A DNA stretch of 64,000 bases from Streptomyces spiralis (GCF_014654675.1 NZ_BNBC01000003.1:167102-231101), one strand, 5' to 3'. Positions 53,982 through 63,267 are shown, counted from the first letter of the stretch. The notes: a model not told the origin generated them from the sequence alone. Made by a program: numbers and translations.

Positions 53982-55517
53982 GTGCGTACAGGCAAGGAAT
54001 ACCTCGCGGCACTGAACGACGGCCGCACGGTGTGGGTGGGTGACGAACTCGTCGACGACGTGTCCACTCACCCCAAGACCAGGGCGTACGCCCGGAGCAT
54101 CGCGGACTTCTACGACCTGCACCACCGTCCCGACCTCCAGGACGTCATGACGTTCCTGGACGAGGACGGTGTCCGGCGGTCCATGACATGGTTCCAGCAC
54201 CGCTCCAAGGAGGATCTGCTGCGCAAGCGGCGCTACATGGAGACGGTGCAGCGGGAACTGGGCGGCGGTGCGATCCCGCGCACACCGGACGTCAACAACT
54301 ACGTCCTGCTGACCTACGTCGACGACCCCGAGCCCTGGAGCAGCCAGTCCGTCGGGACCGACGGCCGGGACCTCACCGGTGGGATCCTCGACTTCTGGAA
54401 CGTGATGCGGGACGGCGACCTCAACGCGACGCCGGCCTTCGTCGACCCGCAGGCGGACCGCTCGCGCGATTCCGCACAGGCCATCTCCCCCGCGCTGCGG
54501 GTGGTCGCCACCTCGGACGAGGGCATCACCGTGCGGGGTGTGAAGGCGATCAGCACCGGCGCGGCCTTCGGGGACTGGATCCACATCGGCGTCTTCTACC
54601 GCCCCGGCATCGTGTCGGAGCAGATCATCTACGGGGCGGTGAAGCCCAACACCCCCGGGGTCACCATCATCTGCCGCGAGAGCAACGTCCGCGACGGCGA
54701 GGAGGTGGAGCACCCGCTCGCCTCGCAGGGTGACGAGCTGGACAGCATCATCGTGTTCGAGGACGTGCTCATCCCCTGGAACCGCGTCTTCCACATCGGC
54801 AACCCCGACCACGCCTCGCTGTACCCGCAGCGCGTCTTCGACTGGCTGCACTACCACTCGCTGGTGCGTGCCATGGTCAAGGCCGAGCTGATGCTGGGTC
54901 TGGCCCTGCTGATCACCGAGCACATCGGCACCTACCAACTGCCCCCCGTCCAGGCCCGGATCGCCCGGTTCGCCGGCTTCCTCCAGACGCTCAAGGCGCA
55001 TGTGATCGCCTCGGAGGACGAAGGGTTCTTCACTCCCGGCGGCATCTACAAGCCGAACGTCCTGATGTTCGACTTCGGGCGGGCGTACTACATCGAGCAC
55101 ATCACCGACCTGACCCACGAGCTCATCGACCTGTCCGGTCGTGCCGCGCTCATCTATCCCACCGAGGGGCAGTGGGAGCGGCCCGAACTGCGGCCGTGGC
55201 TGGCGGCGCTGCAGACCGGACCGGTCGGCAGGCCGCACGACCGGCTGAAGATCAGCCGCGTGATCCGCGACATGTTCCTGTCCGACTGGGGCGACCGCAT
55301 CAGCACCTTCGAGAACTTCAACGGCACACCCCTGCTGGCCATTCGAAGCCTCACGATGAAACGTGCGGAGATGTCCCCCACCGGCAGCATGGCGGACCTC
55401 GCGCGCAAGGTCTGCGGCATCGAGAGCGTGAGCAGCGACGGGGAGCAGGAGACCGCGTACCTGGCCCAGGCGGACTACGCCCGACGCCAGGACGCCTCTC
55501 GTCAGAACGCCTCGTAG
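53982..55517 (+). CDS. FADH2-dependent phenol hydroxylase (HpaB-like, 4-hydroxyphenylacetate 3-monooxygenase family)
   Basis: This 511-aa oxygenase has N-terminal RTGKEYLAALNDGRTVWVGD and the family motifs DFYDLHHRPDLQDVMTF, SPALRVVATSDEGITVRGV, HIGNPDHASLYPQRVFDWLH and MDFGRAYYIEHI-like FDFGRAYYIEHITDLTHELI. This family takes reduced flavin from a separate reductase and hydroxylates 4-hydroxyphenylacetate, chlorophenols, nitrophenols or resorcinol. Given the hydroxyquinol dioxygenase and maleylacetate reductase beside it, a phenol-to-hydroxyquinol step is expected. Start GTG 53982 follows GAGAGGAG. The stop is 19 bp from the convergent second LAL gene. Confidence 0.88.
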   Translation: MRTGKEYLAALNDGRTVWVGDELVDDVSTHPKTRAYARSIADFYDLHHRPDLQDVMTFLDEDGVRRSMTWFQHRSKEDLLRKRRYMETVQRELGGGAIPRTPDVNNYVLLTYVDDPEPWSSQSVGTDGRDLTGGILDFWNVMRDGDLNATPAFVDPQADRSRDSAQAISPALRVVATSDEGITVRGVKAISTGAAFGDWIHIGVFYRPGIVSEQIIYGAVKPNTPGVTIICRESNVRDGEEVEHPLASQGDELDSIIVFEDVLIPWNRVFHIGNPDHASLYPQRVFDWLHYHSLVRAMVKAELMLGLALLITEHIGTYQLPPVQARIARFAGFLQTLKAHVIASEDEGFFTPGGIYKPNVLMFDFGRAYYIEHITDLTHELIDLSGRAALIYPTEGQWERPELRPWLAALQTGPVGRPHDRLKISRVIRDMFLSDWGDRISTFENFNGTPLLAIRSLTMKRAEMSPTGSMADLARKVCGIESVSSDGEQETAYLAQADYARRQDASRQNAS

Positions 55518-55536
55518 CAGGATGCCGGGGCCCGGG

Positions 55537-57756
55537 TCAGAGCATGCCGCACTCCCGGGCCCTGGCGACCGCTGCGCTCCGGTCGTGCGCATCGAGTTTG
55601 CGGAAGATCGCCCGTACCTGTGTCTTGACGGTGTTGTGGGACACATAGAACTCGGCGGCGATCTCACGCAGTGTCAGCGGACCGCACAGGGCGTGGAGCA
55701 CCCGGCGTTCCCCGCGCGACAGCTCCTGGGGGCCGGACACGACGAGCGGCACGACGGTGTCCTCGCCGACTGGCCCGAGCAGTTCCGTGAGCACTCCTGG
55801 TGACTCGCACCGGGCCGCTGCCCGCGCGGCCGCCTCACGGGCTTCCCGCGCGGCGTCCGTGTTGTGCCGCGCAGTGGCAAGTCGTGCCCGTGTGACGTGG
55901 TACAAGGCGTGCATCTGGGGTTCGCTGCCGGTCCTGGACGAGTCCGCCAGTGCCGCTTCCGCATCGGCCAGGGTCCGTTCGGCCTCGTCGGCCCGTCCCT
56001 CGTCGAGGAGCAGGCCGGCCCTGCCGATGTAGGCGGACGCCGCGACGAAGTGCCGCTCCAGCCCGGCCGTCCCGGCCGCGTCCAGGGCTTCGTCGCTCAG
56101 CATGCGCGCCGGCTCATGGCATCCGGCCAGCAGGGCGCACAGCGCCCGCAGCCCCAGCGCGCGGACGAGCGTCAGGCCGTGCCCGGCGGCATGCGCGTCA
56201 CGGGTCGCCTCGCCGAGCAGCGCCTCGGCCTCCTCGTACCGGGAGGTCCACAGCAGAGCGGTACCGCGGGCCGTACAGGCCAGGGCACGCCAGGAAGTCA
56301 ACGGGACGGTGCCGGCGAAGACGGTTTCGGCGAGACGGTCGCCGGTCAGGACCTCCCCCTGCAGCCAGCAGGCCACGGCCCGCGCGACGGCCGCCGCATC
56401 GGACACCGTGCTGCCTTCGCCGACCTTCTCCGCTCCCGGCCCCCTGAGCCGGACCACGTCCAGCCAGCGCCGGGCCGTTTCCCGAGCACCCCCCGACAGG
56501 GCCGCCATCGCCGCCACGACGCACAGTCTTGCGTCGGCGGCGACCGTGCGGAGCGGCAAGAGCTCCAGCCATTGTCCGACCTCCCGACCGCGGCCTGCCG
56601 AGATCGCCTGTTCCCAGTCGTGGAGTATCGACGCGACGGCGGCGGCCTCGTCACCGCCGCGCAACCAGTGCCGTACGGCCGCGGTCGTCTCGCCCTGCCG
56701 TGAGTACCACCGAGCCGCCGTCCTGTGCAACGACACGGCGGTCTCGCGCCCTTCGGATCCGAGAAGGTCCCAGAGCAGCGCGGACAGTGCGCGGTGACGC
56801 CGGTATGCCGAGGAATCGGCGGCTACGGGCACGAGCAGTTGGACGGTTCGTGCAAGCTCGCGCAGCAGTACGCCCGCCCGGTCCCCGGCGAGGGCTCGGC
56901 ACGGCCCGGCACTCAACTCGTCGAGCACACTGGTACGGAGCAGGAACTCGCGCTGCTCGGTGGTGAGCCGGTGGAGCACCTCGGTGGCCAGGTACTCGGT
57001 GACCCCTCGCCTGCCGCGGGCCAGGTCGGCCGCCGTGTCGGCGTCGTCCGACGAGCGAGCGAGGGTACGGCCCATGATGCACAGCGCCGCCGCCCACCCC
57101 TCGGTGGCCTCGTACACTGCGCTCAACGTGTCCGGGGCCGGAGCGGACCCGAGCAGATCGGTGAGCACGGCCTGTGCCTCCTCGAGGTTGAAGGCCAGGT
57201 CGTGCCGGTCGAGTTCGGCGATCGCGCCCCGGGCGCGCAGGGTCGGTACGGGTCCACCCGGAACGTGACGGGTCGACAGAACGACGCGAAAGCCCTGCGG
57301 AAGCCTCGTCAGGAAATCCGAAAGGCTGCGGACCGCATCGACGTCCGTGATCGATTCCACTCCGTCGAGGATCAGCGCGAGCGGTCCCTGTCCGTCCAGT
57401 CCGCTCACGAGGCTCGGCAGGATCTCCTCGAGCCACGCGTCGAGTGTCCACTCGCCGCGGTGGGGGCGGACGGGCAATTCCGGCCGTACGTGCTGCAACG
57501 CCCGCAGGATGCCGGCCCAGAGCCGGCCCGGGGCGTTGTCGTACGCGTCCAGACTGAGCCAGGCGCACGCGCCACGAGTTGCGAGGCTTCGCGACCACTC
57601 GGTCAGGAGCACCGTCTTTCCGGCGCCGGCGGGCGCGGAGACCACCACCACGGGCTCGGTCGACGCGTCCAGCCGGCGCAGCAGCCGGGGGCGGGTCAGC
57701 AGGTGCGGGGGCTGGTCCCCAGGACGCAGCTTGAAGGTCGGCACGGAACTGGTCAT
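55537..57756 (-). CDS. LuxR (LAL-type) regulator, second of the phenol cluster
   Basis: This 739-aa MalT-like protein starts with LRPGDQPPHLLTRPRLLRRL and has Walker A VVVSAPAGAGKTVLLTEWSR and PLALILDGVESITDVDAV (Walker B). The middle is helical repeats. The C-terminal LuxR HTH is SRGERRVLHALCGPLTLREI with VSHNTVKTQVRAIFRKLDAH. It differs clearly from the other LAL in length and motifs, so it is not a simple copy. It lies between the hydroxylase and the other catabolic genes, transcribed with the reductase, dioxygenase and maleylacetate reductase direction. A regulator of substrate-dependent expression is likely. Confidence 0.86.
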   Translation of the reverse strand: MTSSVPTFKLRPGDQPPHLLTRPRLLRRLDASTEPVVVVSAPAGAGKTVLLTEWSRSLATRGACAWLSLDAYDNAPGRLWAGILRALQHVRPELPVRPHRGEWTLDAWLEEILPSLVSGLDGQGPLALILDGVESITDVDAVRSLSDFLTRLPQGFRVVLSTRHVPGGPVPTLRARGAIAELDRHDLAFNLEEAQAVLTDLLGSAPAPDTLSAVYEATEGWAAALCIMGRTLARSSDDADTAADLARGRRGVTEYLATEVLHRLTTEQREFLLRTSVLDELSAGPCRALAGDRAGVLLRELARTVQLLVPVAADSSAYRRHRALSALLWDLLGSEGRETAVSLHRTAARWYSRQGETTAAVRHWLRGGDEAAAVASILHDWEQAISAGRGREVGQWLELLPLRTVAADARLCVVAAMAALSGGARETARRWLDVVRLRGPGAEKVGEGSTVSDAAAVARAVACWLQGEVLTGDRLAETVFAGTVPLTSWRALACTARGTALLWTSRYEEAEALLGEATRDAHAAGHGLTLVRALGLRALCALLAGCHEPARMLSDEALDAAGTAGLERHFVAASAYIGRAGLLLDEGRADEAERTLADAEAALADSSRTGSEPQMHALYHVTRARLATARHNTDAAREAREAAARAAARCESPGVLTELLGPVGEDTVVPLVVSGPQELSRGERRVLHALCGPLTLREIAAEFYVSHNTVKTQVRAIFRKLDAHDRSAAVARARECGML

Positions 57757-57891
57757 GGCACCTTCGGTGGAGTGGTCAGGAGTGGTGGAGCCCCCGGCGT
57801 CCGTGGCTCGCCTGCAGGAGCCCGGCGCCGGGGGCCGTAGTGGACCGGGGCAGGGATACGGCAGCCTTTCGTCGGGCCGCTGTCACCCGCG

Positions 57892-58380
57892 CTAGCAGGG
57901 GGGCCTGAGCGTGTCGAAGTCTCCGCCGAAGTGGAGCAGCGGCCGGCCTTCCATCCGATGTTCGAAGTGACGGACGTCGCCCACGAATATGGTGTGATCG
58001 CCGCCGGGCAGCGCCGCGGCGACGTCGCACACGACAGCCGCGATGGCGTCCTTCAGCACCGGCACGCCATGGTCGTCGATGGTCTCCACACCCGCGAACT
58101 TGTCCGGCTTGGAAACGGCGAAGTTCCGCGCGAGGTGCTCGCTGTCCTCGCCGAGGACATTGACGGCGAAGCGACCGTGCTCCGCGATCGCGGTCCGCGT
58201 GTGCAGCTGGTTGCCGATGCACACGAGCAGCTGGAGCGGCTCCAGCGACAGCGCGGAGACGGCGCTCGCCGTCATGCCGATGGGCGTGCTGCCCGAGCAT
58301 GTGGTGATCACGCTGACACCCGTGGCGAGCCGGCTCATCGTGGCTCGGAACCCGAAGACGACATCAAGGGTTTCACTCAT
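57892..58380 (-). CDS. Flavin reductase (HpaC-like) partner of the hydroxylase
   Basis: This 162-aa protein has SRLATGVSVITTCSGSTPIG, then MTASAVSALSLEPLQLLVCI and RFAVNVLGEDSEHLARNFAV, ending near GDHTIFVGDVRHFEH: the full flavin-reductase-like domain. It reduces FAD or FMN with NAD(P)H and passes it to the two-component oxygenase encoded nearby. The ATG at 58380 gives the conserved start MSETLDVVFGFRATM. It lies in the same direction as the dioxygenase and maleylacetate reductase genes. Together with the hydroxylase it forms a two-component monooxygenase. Confidence 0.88.
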   Translation of the reverse strand: MSETLDVVFGFRATMSRLATGVSVITTCSGSTPIGMTASAVSALSLEPLQLLVCIGNQLHTRTAIAEHGRFAVNVLGEDSEHLARNFAVSKPDKFAGVETIDDHGVPVLKDAIAAVVCDVAAALPGGDHTIFVGDVRHFEHRMEGRPLLHFGGDFDTLRPPC

Positions 58381-58486
58381 TTGAGGACCTCCGTGAATTC
58401 GGGGCTGAACCCCGCGGTGTGATGGAGTGTTCGACGTCGGCCGTCCTCGTGGATGACCGGCTCCCGTCGTGGTGACGCCGTGAGGA

Positions 58487-59356
58487 TCAGTCCGTGACGC
58501 AGGGTTCGAGGACGAAGGTGTGGCGCAGCAGGGTGTACGGCACGTCGGTCATGCCCCGGCAGGGTCCGGCGTCGGCCGGGTAGGTGTCGTAGCGGTCGAC
58601 CAGCGACTCCTTGACGCCGAACACCGGATCGGTGTCCAGGTGCGGGTCGTCCGAGGGGAAGAGCATGGTGGTCACGCGCTGGAATCCCGGCGCTTCGATC
58701 AGCAGGTGCACATGGGCGGGACGCATGAGCGACCTGCTGGTCGCGCTCATGAGTTCGCCGACCGGGCCGTCACCGGGTATCGGGTAGCTGGACGGGCGGA
58801 TGGAACGGAAAGCGAAGTGCCCCGTCTCGTCGGTACGGAACAGCGCGCGCATGGCCGGCTCGTCCAGGCCGGGCACCTCCATGTCGTAGTGGCCGTCCGA
58901 GTCGCTGTGCCAGACGTCCACCGCCGCCTCGGCCACCGGCGCTCCCTCGTGGTCCACGACCCGTCCCTCGAAGAACAGCGGGGTACCGGACAGCCCCCCG
59001 GAGATGTCTGCGGCGTCGGCCTGCTGCGGCCTGTCCTCCCTGAAGTACGGGCCCAGCACGCTGTTCTGCGTGGCCTGGCTGGGACGTCGGTTGCTCAGGG
59101 CGTCGACCAGCATGGTGACGCCGAGCACGTCGGACAGCAGGATGAACTCCTGACGCGTCGGGGTGCACGTCTGCCCGGTGCGCGTCAGGAAGTCCACTCC
59201 CCGGGCCCATTCGTCCTCCGTCAGTTCGACGTCACGGACGAACGCGTGCAGGTGCCGCACCAGTGATTCCAGGATCTCGGCGACGCGGGAGTCCTTGGTG
59301 TCCCGCATGGTCGAGATCACAGCCTCGGTGATGGTGTCGCTGGTCAGATCACGCAT
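58487..59356 (-). CDS. Hydroxyquinol 1,2-dioxygenase (intradiol)
   Basis: This 289-aa protein has an N-terminal helical domain (about residues 1-100) and the intradiol dioxygenase core: QNSVLGPYFREDRPQQADAA, GRVVDHEGAPVAEAAVDVWH, DGHYDMEVPG, SSYPIPGDGPVG (Tyr ligands) and RPAHVHLLIEAPGF (two His ligands). The fusion of N-terminal domain and ring-cleavage core is typical of catechol/hydroxyquinol 1,2-dioxygenases; the linked maleylacetate reductase points to hydroxyquinol, giving maleylacetate. Start ATG 59356 overlaps the reductase stop by 8 bp. Cytoplasmic, Fe(III)-dependent. Confidence 0.88.
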   Translation of the reverse strand: MRDLTSDTITEAVISTMRDTKDSRVAEILESLVRHLHAFVRDVELTEDEWARGVDFLTRTGQTCTPTRQEFILLSDVLGVTMLVDALSNRRPSQATQNSVLGPYFREDRPQQADAADISGGLSGTPLFFEGRVVDHEGAPVAEAAVDVWHSDSDGHYDMEVPGLDEPAMRALFRTDETGHFAFRSIRPSSYPIPGDGPVGELMSATSRSLMRPAHVHLLIEAPGFQRVTTMLFPSDDPHLDTDPVFGVKESLVDRYDTYPADAGPCRGMTDVPYTLLRHTFVLEPCVTD

Positions 59357-60482
59357 GACGCGCTCCCATGGTGGTGGAGTGGTGGACCGCGGACTCGGTC
59401 GGGGGATGTCCGCCGCCGGATGATGTGCACGGCGGCTGTCCGGCCCAGGCGCGGGCCAGGAGGGCGCGTACCGCCGTCCGTTCGACTGGTCGCGGGTTCC
59501 AGTAGCCGTCCCGCACGATGAGTTCGGCCGCCTGCTCGATGCCCGATTCCGGCATCCCGAGGTCCCGCAGTGCCCTGGGGGCGCCGAGCCGTCCCGCGAA
59601 GTCGAAGAGTCCCTTCGCGGCGTCGGCCGCCGACAGCGCCCTTGCGATGCGTGCCATGGCCTCGGGCGCCGCCGGTGCGTTGTAGGCAACGACGTGCGGC
59701 AGCACGACCGTGTGGGTTTCGGCGTGCGGAAGCCCGAACGTGCCGCCCAGGACGTGGCACACCTTGTGGTGCAGGGCCATGCCGACCGTGCCGAGGCACG
59801 TGCCCGCCAGCCACGCCCCGTACAGGGCATCGGCCCGTGCCTCGCCGTCGTCCGGACGTTGTACGACGACCGGGAGGGAGCGGATGAGGGATTCGAGCGC
59901 TTCACCGGCCATCAGGAAGGCGAGCGGGTCCCGGTCCTGTGCGTAGAGGGCCTCCACCGCGTGCGCCATCGCGTTGATGCCGCTGACCACCGATGCCGCC
60001 GCGGGAAACGTGAACGTCAGGTCGACGTCGTACACCACGGTCTTCGGCAGCACTTCCGGCAGCCGCCGGGTCGTCTTCCGGCGCCCCTCGGTCTCTCCGA
60101 GGATCGGCGTCATCTCCGAGCCGGCGTAGGTGGTGGGCAACGCCAGCTGTGGCAGCCCGGTCCGCAGAGCGATCGCCTTGCCGAGGCCGATCGTCGAGCC
60201 ACCGCCGATGGCGAGCACCGAGTCCGCTCCCACGGTTCCGGCATACGCGACCGCCTTCTCCGTGACTTCGACGGGGGTGTGCGGAGCCGCTTCCGTGAAA
60301 GTTCCCACCGCCGCCGTACCCAGTACGTCGTGTACCTCCACTGCCTGGCCCGCTTGACCAGGTGTGCACAGGATGAGCACCCGACGGCATCCGAGGGCAT
60401 CAGCCTCTTCAGGGATACGGCTGCGCGTACCGCTGCCGAAGACCACCTTGGTCATCTGTCCCCGATGCACGAATGTCTTCAT
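59349..60482 (-). CDS. Maleylacetate reductase
   Basis: This 377-aa iron-containing alcohol-dehydrogenase-family enzyme has nucleotide-binding FGSGTRSRIPEEADALGCRR and AIGGGSTIGLGKAIALRTGL, then PTTYAGSEMTPILGETEG, the maleylacetate reductase variant. The metal region is HKVCHVLGGTFGLPHAETHT. The reaction is NAD(P)H-dependent reduction of maleylacetate to 3-oxoadipate, the last committed step of hydroxyquinol degradation. The start at 60482 is set where homologues begin (MKTFVHRGQMTKVVFGSG). The C-terminal tail (STTMGARHA) overlaps the dioxygenase gene, so the two are coupled. Confidence 0.88.
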   Translation of the reverse strand: MKTFVHRGQMTKVVFGSGTRSRIPEEADALGCRRVLILCTPGQAGQAVEVHDVLGTAAVGTFTEAAPHTPVEVTEKAVAYAGTVGADSVLAIGGGSTIGLGKAIALRTGLPQLALPTTYAGSEMTPILGETEGRRKTTRRLPEVLPKTVVYDVDLTFTFPAAASVVSGINAMAHAVEALYAQDRDPLAFLMAGEALESLIRSLPVVVQRPDDGEARADALYGAWLAGTCLGTVGMALHHKVCHVLGGTFGLPHAETHTVVLPHVVAYNAPAAPEAMARIARALSAADAAKGLFDFAGRLGAPRALRDLGMPESGIEQAAELIVRDGYWNPRPVERTAVRALLARAWAGQPPCTSSGGGHPPTESAVHHSTTMGARHA

Positions 60483-60899
60483 GAGAATTCCCCAGTCCCG
60501 CCGTCTGCTTGGAACCAAGACTTTCGATGCCTGAATGACGGGGGTCAACGTAATCCGCGAGGGATAGCGGGCACCGGCGTTGAAATACCTTGTTCGTGCG
60601 ACAGGCTCCGCGCCCGGGGCCTCCGGCTCTCGACGGACATCACTCGTTTGCGCGATGCGGTGGGTTTCCATGGGCTGGATCGTGGATCCGGACCTCTGTC
60701 AGGCCGATATGCCGGTCGAGGTCACCGGAACGGCGTCCGAGGGGTCCGCATTCACGAGCGGCGAGGATTCAGGTCGGGGGGTGCCGAACCCAGGAATACG
60801 GCCGCTGTCCGTGCGTCTCCCGGACCAGGTGCGGACCGGTCCGGCGCGCACCTGATCGACGGCTGAGATCCGGCCGCCGTCCCCACCCCAGGAGGCACC
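60483..60899. other. Intergenic region between the phenol cluster and the ECF sigma gene
   Basis: This 417-bp divergent region holds no supported gene. CTTGG-AA-CCAAG (60508-60519) is a small dyad just before maleylacetate reductase. GGAAT at 60793-60797 followed by GTC 17 bp on resembles a SigR-type promoter (GGAAT-N18-GTT), about 100 bp before the ECF gene; that would fit autoregulation. Confidence 0.4.
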
Positions 60900-61742
60900 A
60901 TGACCGGAACCGGAACCGACCGCGAGGCCGACCCCGACATCCCGCTGAGCCCGGCGGCGACGGGGACGACCGATGAGGACGCGAAGACCGTGGCGGACCA
61001 CGACATGCAGGCCCGCTTCGAACCGGCACTGGTACACCGTGACCGGCTTTTCGCGGCCGCCGTGCGGATGACCGGCAGTCCGACCGACGCCGAGGACCTG
61101 CTCCAGGAGACGTACGCCCGGGCCTACGCCTCGTTCCACCAGTTCCGCGAGGGCACGAATCTCAGGGCCTGGCTGTACCGCATCCTCACCACCACGTTCA
61201 TCAACTACCGCCGCAGTCAAGGCAGGCGACCGCAACGCGACGACACGACGGCGATCGAGGACTGGCAGATCGCCCGCGCGGCCTCGCACACCTCGGCGGG
61301 ACTGCGCTCCGCCGAGGCCGAGGCGCTCGACCACCTGCCCGACTCGGACGTCAAGGCGGCGCTGCAAGCCGTCCCGGAATACTTCCGGACGGCGGTGTAC
61401 CTCTTCGACGTCGAGGGCTTCACCACCCGTGAGATCGCCGACATCATGCAGACTCCCGTCGGCACCGTGCTGTCCCGACTGCACCGAGGTCACCGACGGC
61501 TGCGCTCGCTGCTGGAGGGCTATGCCCAGGAGCACCGTCTCGTCCCGGCGGGCCACGTTCGAGGCAGTGGGTCCGCACCACGGGCTGGTGAGCGAGGTCA
61601 CCCGGGACGGCGGCGGAAGGCGGGATGCACGCAGGGGGCAGCGGTGTTGCAAGAGCGCATGGAACACCCGTTGACAGCCCTCCGGCCCGGTGTCCGGGAC
61701 AGCCCCGGGCCGGAGGGCTCGACTCCCGTACCGAGTGAGTGA
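60900..61742 (+). CDS. SigR-like ECF sigma factor, with doubtful C-terminal tail
   Basis: This 280-aa frame has sigma2 [60 protein letters not shown], and sigma4 [40 protein letters not shown], closely matching SigR of streptomycetes through RLVPAG (about residue 215). The residues after that ([19 protein letters not shown]) are unlike SigR and cross a perfect 15-bp hairpin, so they are probably not a conserved domain. SigR controls thiol-oxidative stress with anti-sigma RsrA; no rsrA follows here. It may be a paralogue with another partner. AGGAGG precedes the ATG. Confidence 0.8.
   Translation: MTGTGTDREADPDIPLSPAATGTTDEDAKTVADHDMQARFEPALVHRDRLFAAAVRMTGSPTDAEDLLQETYARAYASFHQFREGTNLRAWLYRILTTTFINYRRSQGRRPQRDDTTAIEDWQIARAASHTSAGLRSAEAEALDHLPDSDVKAALQAVPEYFRTAVYLFDVEGFTTREIADIMQTPVGTVLSRLHRGHRRLRSLLEGYAQEHRLVPAGHVRGSGSAPRAGERGHPGRRRKAGCTQGAAVLQERMEHPLTALRPGVRDSPGPEGSTPVPSE
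61676..61719 (+). terminator. Perfect 15-bp hairpin inside the end of the sigma-factor frame
   Basis: AGCCCTCCGGCCCGG (61676-61690) pairs perfectly with the block at 61705-61719 around a 14-base loop. It lies before the annotated stop (61742), which argues that the true coding part ends earlier or that this is an attenuator between the sigma and SsgA-like genes. Confidence 0.65.
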
Positions 61743-61749
61743 GGAAGAG

Positions 61750-62175
61750 ATGCCGAGACCCAGCACCGATGCCGTCGATGCCGAGCTATGTGCACTCCTC
61801 GTCATGCCGGACGGCTCGGCGGTGCCCGTGTCCACGCGACTGGGCTACCGTCCCGACGATCCCTACGCGGTCCGTGCGACCTTCCGCCTCGGCGGTGACC
61901 GGGCGGTCGAGTGGTTCTTCGCCCGTGAGCTCCTGAGAGAGGGGCTGCTCCAGCCAGTCGGTATCGGCGACGTCCGCCTGCGCCCTGCTTGGCACCAGGG
62001 ACAGCACATGGTGCAGATCGTCCTCACGCCGCCCGCAGGACGGGTCGACCTCATGTTCCCCTGGCCGGTGGTGAGGGAGTTCCTGCAACGCACCGATGCG
62101 GTGGTCTCACCGGGCACCGAGCCCGTGCATGTCGACGTCGACGCCCAACTGATGCATCTTCTCGCAGAGCACTGA
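61750..62175 (+). CDS. SsgA-like (SALP) sporulation/cell-division protein
   Basis: This 141-aa protein has the SALP layout: LCALLVMPDGSAVPVSTRLG, YRPDDPYAVRATFRLGGDRA, VEWFFARELLREGLLQPVGI, GDVRLRPAWHQGQHMVQIV and PWPVVREFLQRTDAVV. SALPs are limited to morphologically complex actinomycetes and control septation and peptidoglycan maintenance during sporulation. This supports a Streptomyces origin for the window. ATG 61750 is chosen (GAGGAAG 3 bp before); it follows the sigma frame by 7 bp. Which SALP subfamily it belongs to is not decided. Confidence 0.9.
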   Translation: MPRPSTDAVDAELCALLVMPDGSAVPVSTRLGYRPDDPYAVRATFRLGGDRAVEWFFARELLREGLLQPVGIGDVRLRPAWHQGQHMVQIVLTPPAGRVDLMFPWPVVREFLQRTDAVVSPGTEPVHVDVDAQLMHLLAEH

Positions 62176-62232
62176 CCCACACCCACGAACGATCGATCAT
62201 CGATCAATGCGATCTCGGGACAGGAGACCACG

Positions 62233-63093
62233 ATGCTGACCGTGCTGTCGCCGATCTTCGCTCTGCTCGCAGCGGCAACCAACGCACTGGGAACCGTGAT
62301 GCAGCGCCGGGTCGCCACCGCCGTCCCACAGTCCAGCGGTCTGCGCATCGGCCTGATGTGGGACCTGCTGCGCACACCGGTCTGGCTGCTCGGCATAGGT
62401 GGGGTCGCCCTCTCGGCGATGTTCCAGGGCGCCGCGCTGGCCACCGGCGCCCTCGCGGTCGTACAGCCGATCTTCATGCTGGAGTTGCCGTTCGTGCTGC
62501 TGCTCGCGAGCATCGTCTTCGGGCGCCCGTTGCCCCGGGCCGGCTGGGTGCCCGTCGGCAGTATCGGGGGCGGCCTGGGCCTGGCGTTGTTCGCGGCCGC
62601 GCCGACCGGTGGCACTCTCGGGATCCCCGCGGCTCGGTGGACAGCGGTGCTGACCTGCTGCCTGCTCGCCGTGGTGGTGCTGTGCAGCGTCGCGGTCAGG
62701 CTGCCCAACGGCGCGGCGCGCGCCGCGTGCATGGGCCTGGCCGCCGCCGTCTCCTACTCCCTCACTGCCGCGCTCATGAAGTCCTCGACCGCCGCCCTCG
62801 GCCGCCGGGGTATGGGCGCCTTCTTCACCACATGGCAGACCTATGCGTTCGCAGCCCTCGGCGTGTGCGCCCTGTTCCTGCTGGAGAACGCCATGCAGTC
62901 CGGACCGCTGGTCGCCTCCCAGCCTGCCCTGACCCTCGGGGACACACTGGTGAGCCTGGCGCTCGGCGTCACCCTCTACGGGGAAAGACTGCGTGGTGGC
63001 TGGTGGCTGGCCCTCCAGGTGTTCGGGCTCGCGCTGGTGGCGTACGGGGTCGCCCGCCTGTCACGTCAGCATCTCGTTCTCGCAGGAATGTGA
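62233..63093 (+). CDS. DMT-family transporter (EamA/NIPA-like)
   Basis: This 286-aa membrane protein has nine to ten helices. The start LSPIFALLAAATNALGTVMQ matches the DMT subgroup with long N-terminal helix. Landmarks: GALAVVQPIFMLELPFVLLL, CMGLAAAVSYSLTAALMKSS, ENAMQSGPLVASQPALTLGD and GVTLYGERLRGGWWLALQVF. Two-repeat layout. It may export a metabolite or move a cation such as magnesium; unresolved. Start ATG 62233 follows CAGGAGA. It stands between the SsgA-like gene and the thiolase remnant, with no clear operon. Confidence 0.85.
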   Translation: MLTVLSPIFALLAAATNALGTVMQRRVATAVPQSSGLRIGLMWDLLRTPVWLLGIGGVALSAMFQGAALATGALAVVQPIFMLELPFVLLLASIVFGRPLPRAGWVPVGSIGGGLGLALFAAAPTGGTLGIPAARWTAVLTCCLLAVVVLCSVAVRLPNGAARAACMGLAAAVSYSLTAALMKSSTAALGRRGMGAFFTTWQTYAFAALGVCALFLLENAMQSGPLVASQPALTLGDTLVSLALGVTLYGERLRGGWWLALQVFGLALVAYGVARLSRQHLVLAGM

Positions 63094-63267
63094 AATACCC
63101 GATTCGTGCGAGAGCGGCCGACAGCACAACCCTTGAATCGCAGCCAATATCGCCGATCTGCGGGATGGCCAAGCGCGCCGTGGCGTCGGACCGTGGAACC
63201 AGGTCTCTGCGGACGGCCCCGGCAGGCCGAATGCACATCGGGCGGACATGTCGGCGGCGTAAAGCAG
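63094..63267. other. Non-coding stretch before the thiolase remnant
   Basis: No supported gene. A frame opens at 63106 and runs into the thiolase frame, but its first 55 residues are Arg-rich and unlike any thiolase, so the join near 63265 marks a deletion or rearrangement boundary. Confidence 0.5.

Noticed and set aside
58400..58414. Terminator between flavin reductase and dioxygenase
   Set aside because: The stem is only five base pairs, too weak to annotate; the genes may still be co-transcribed.
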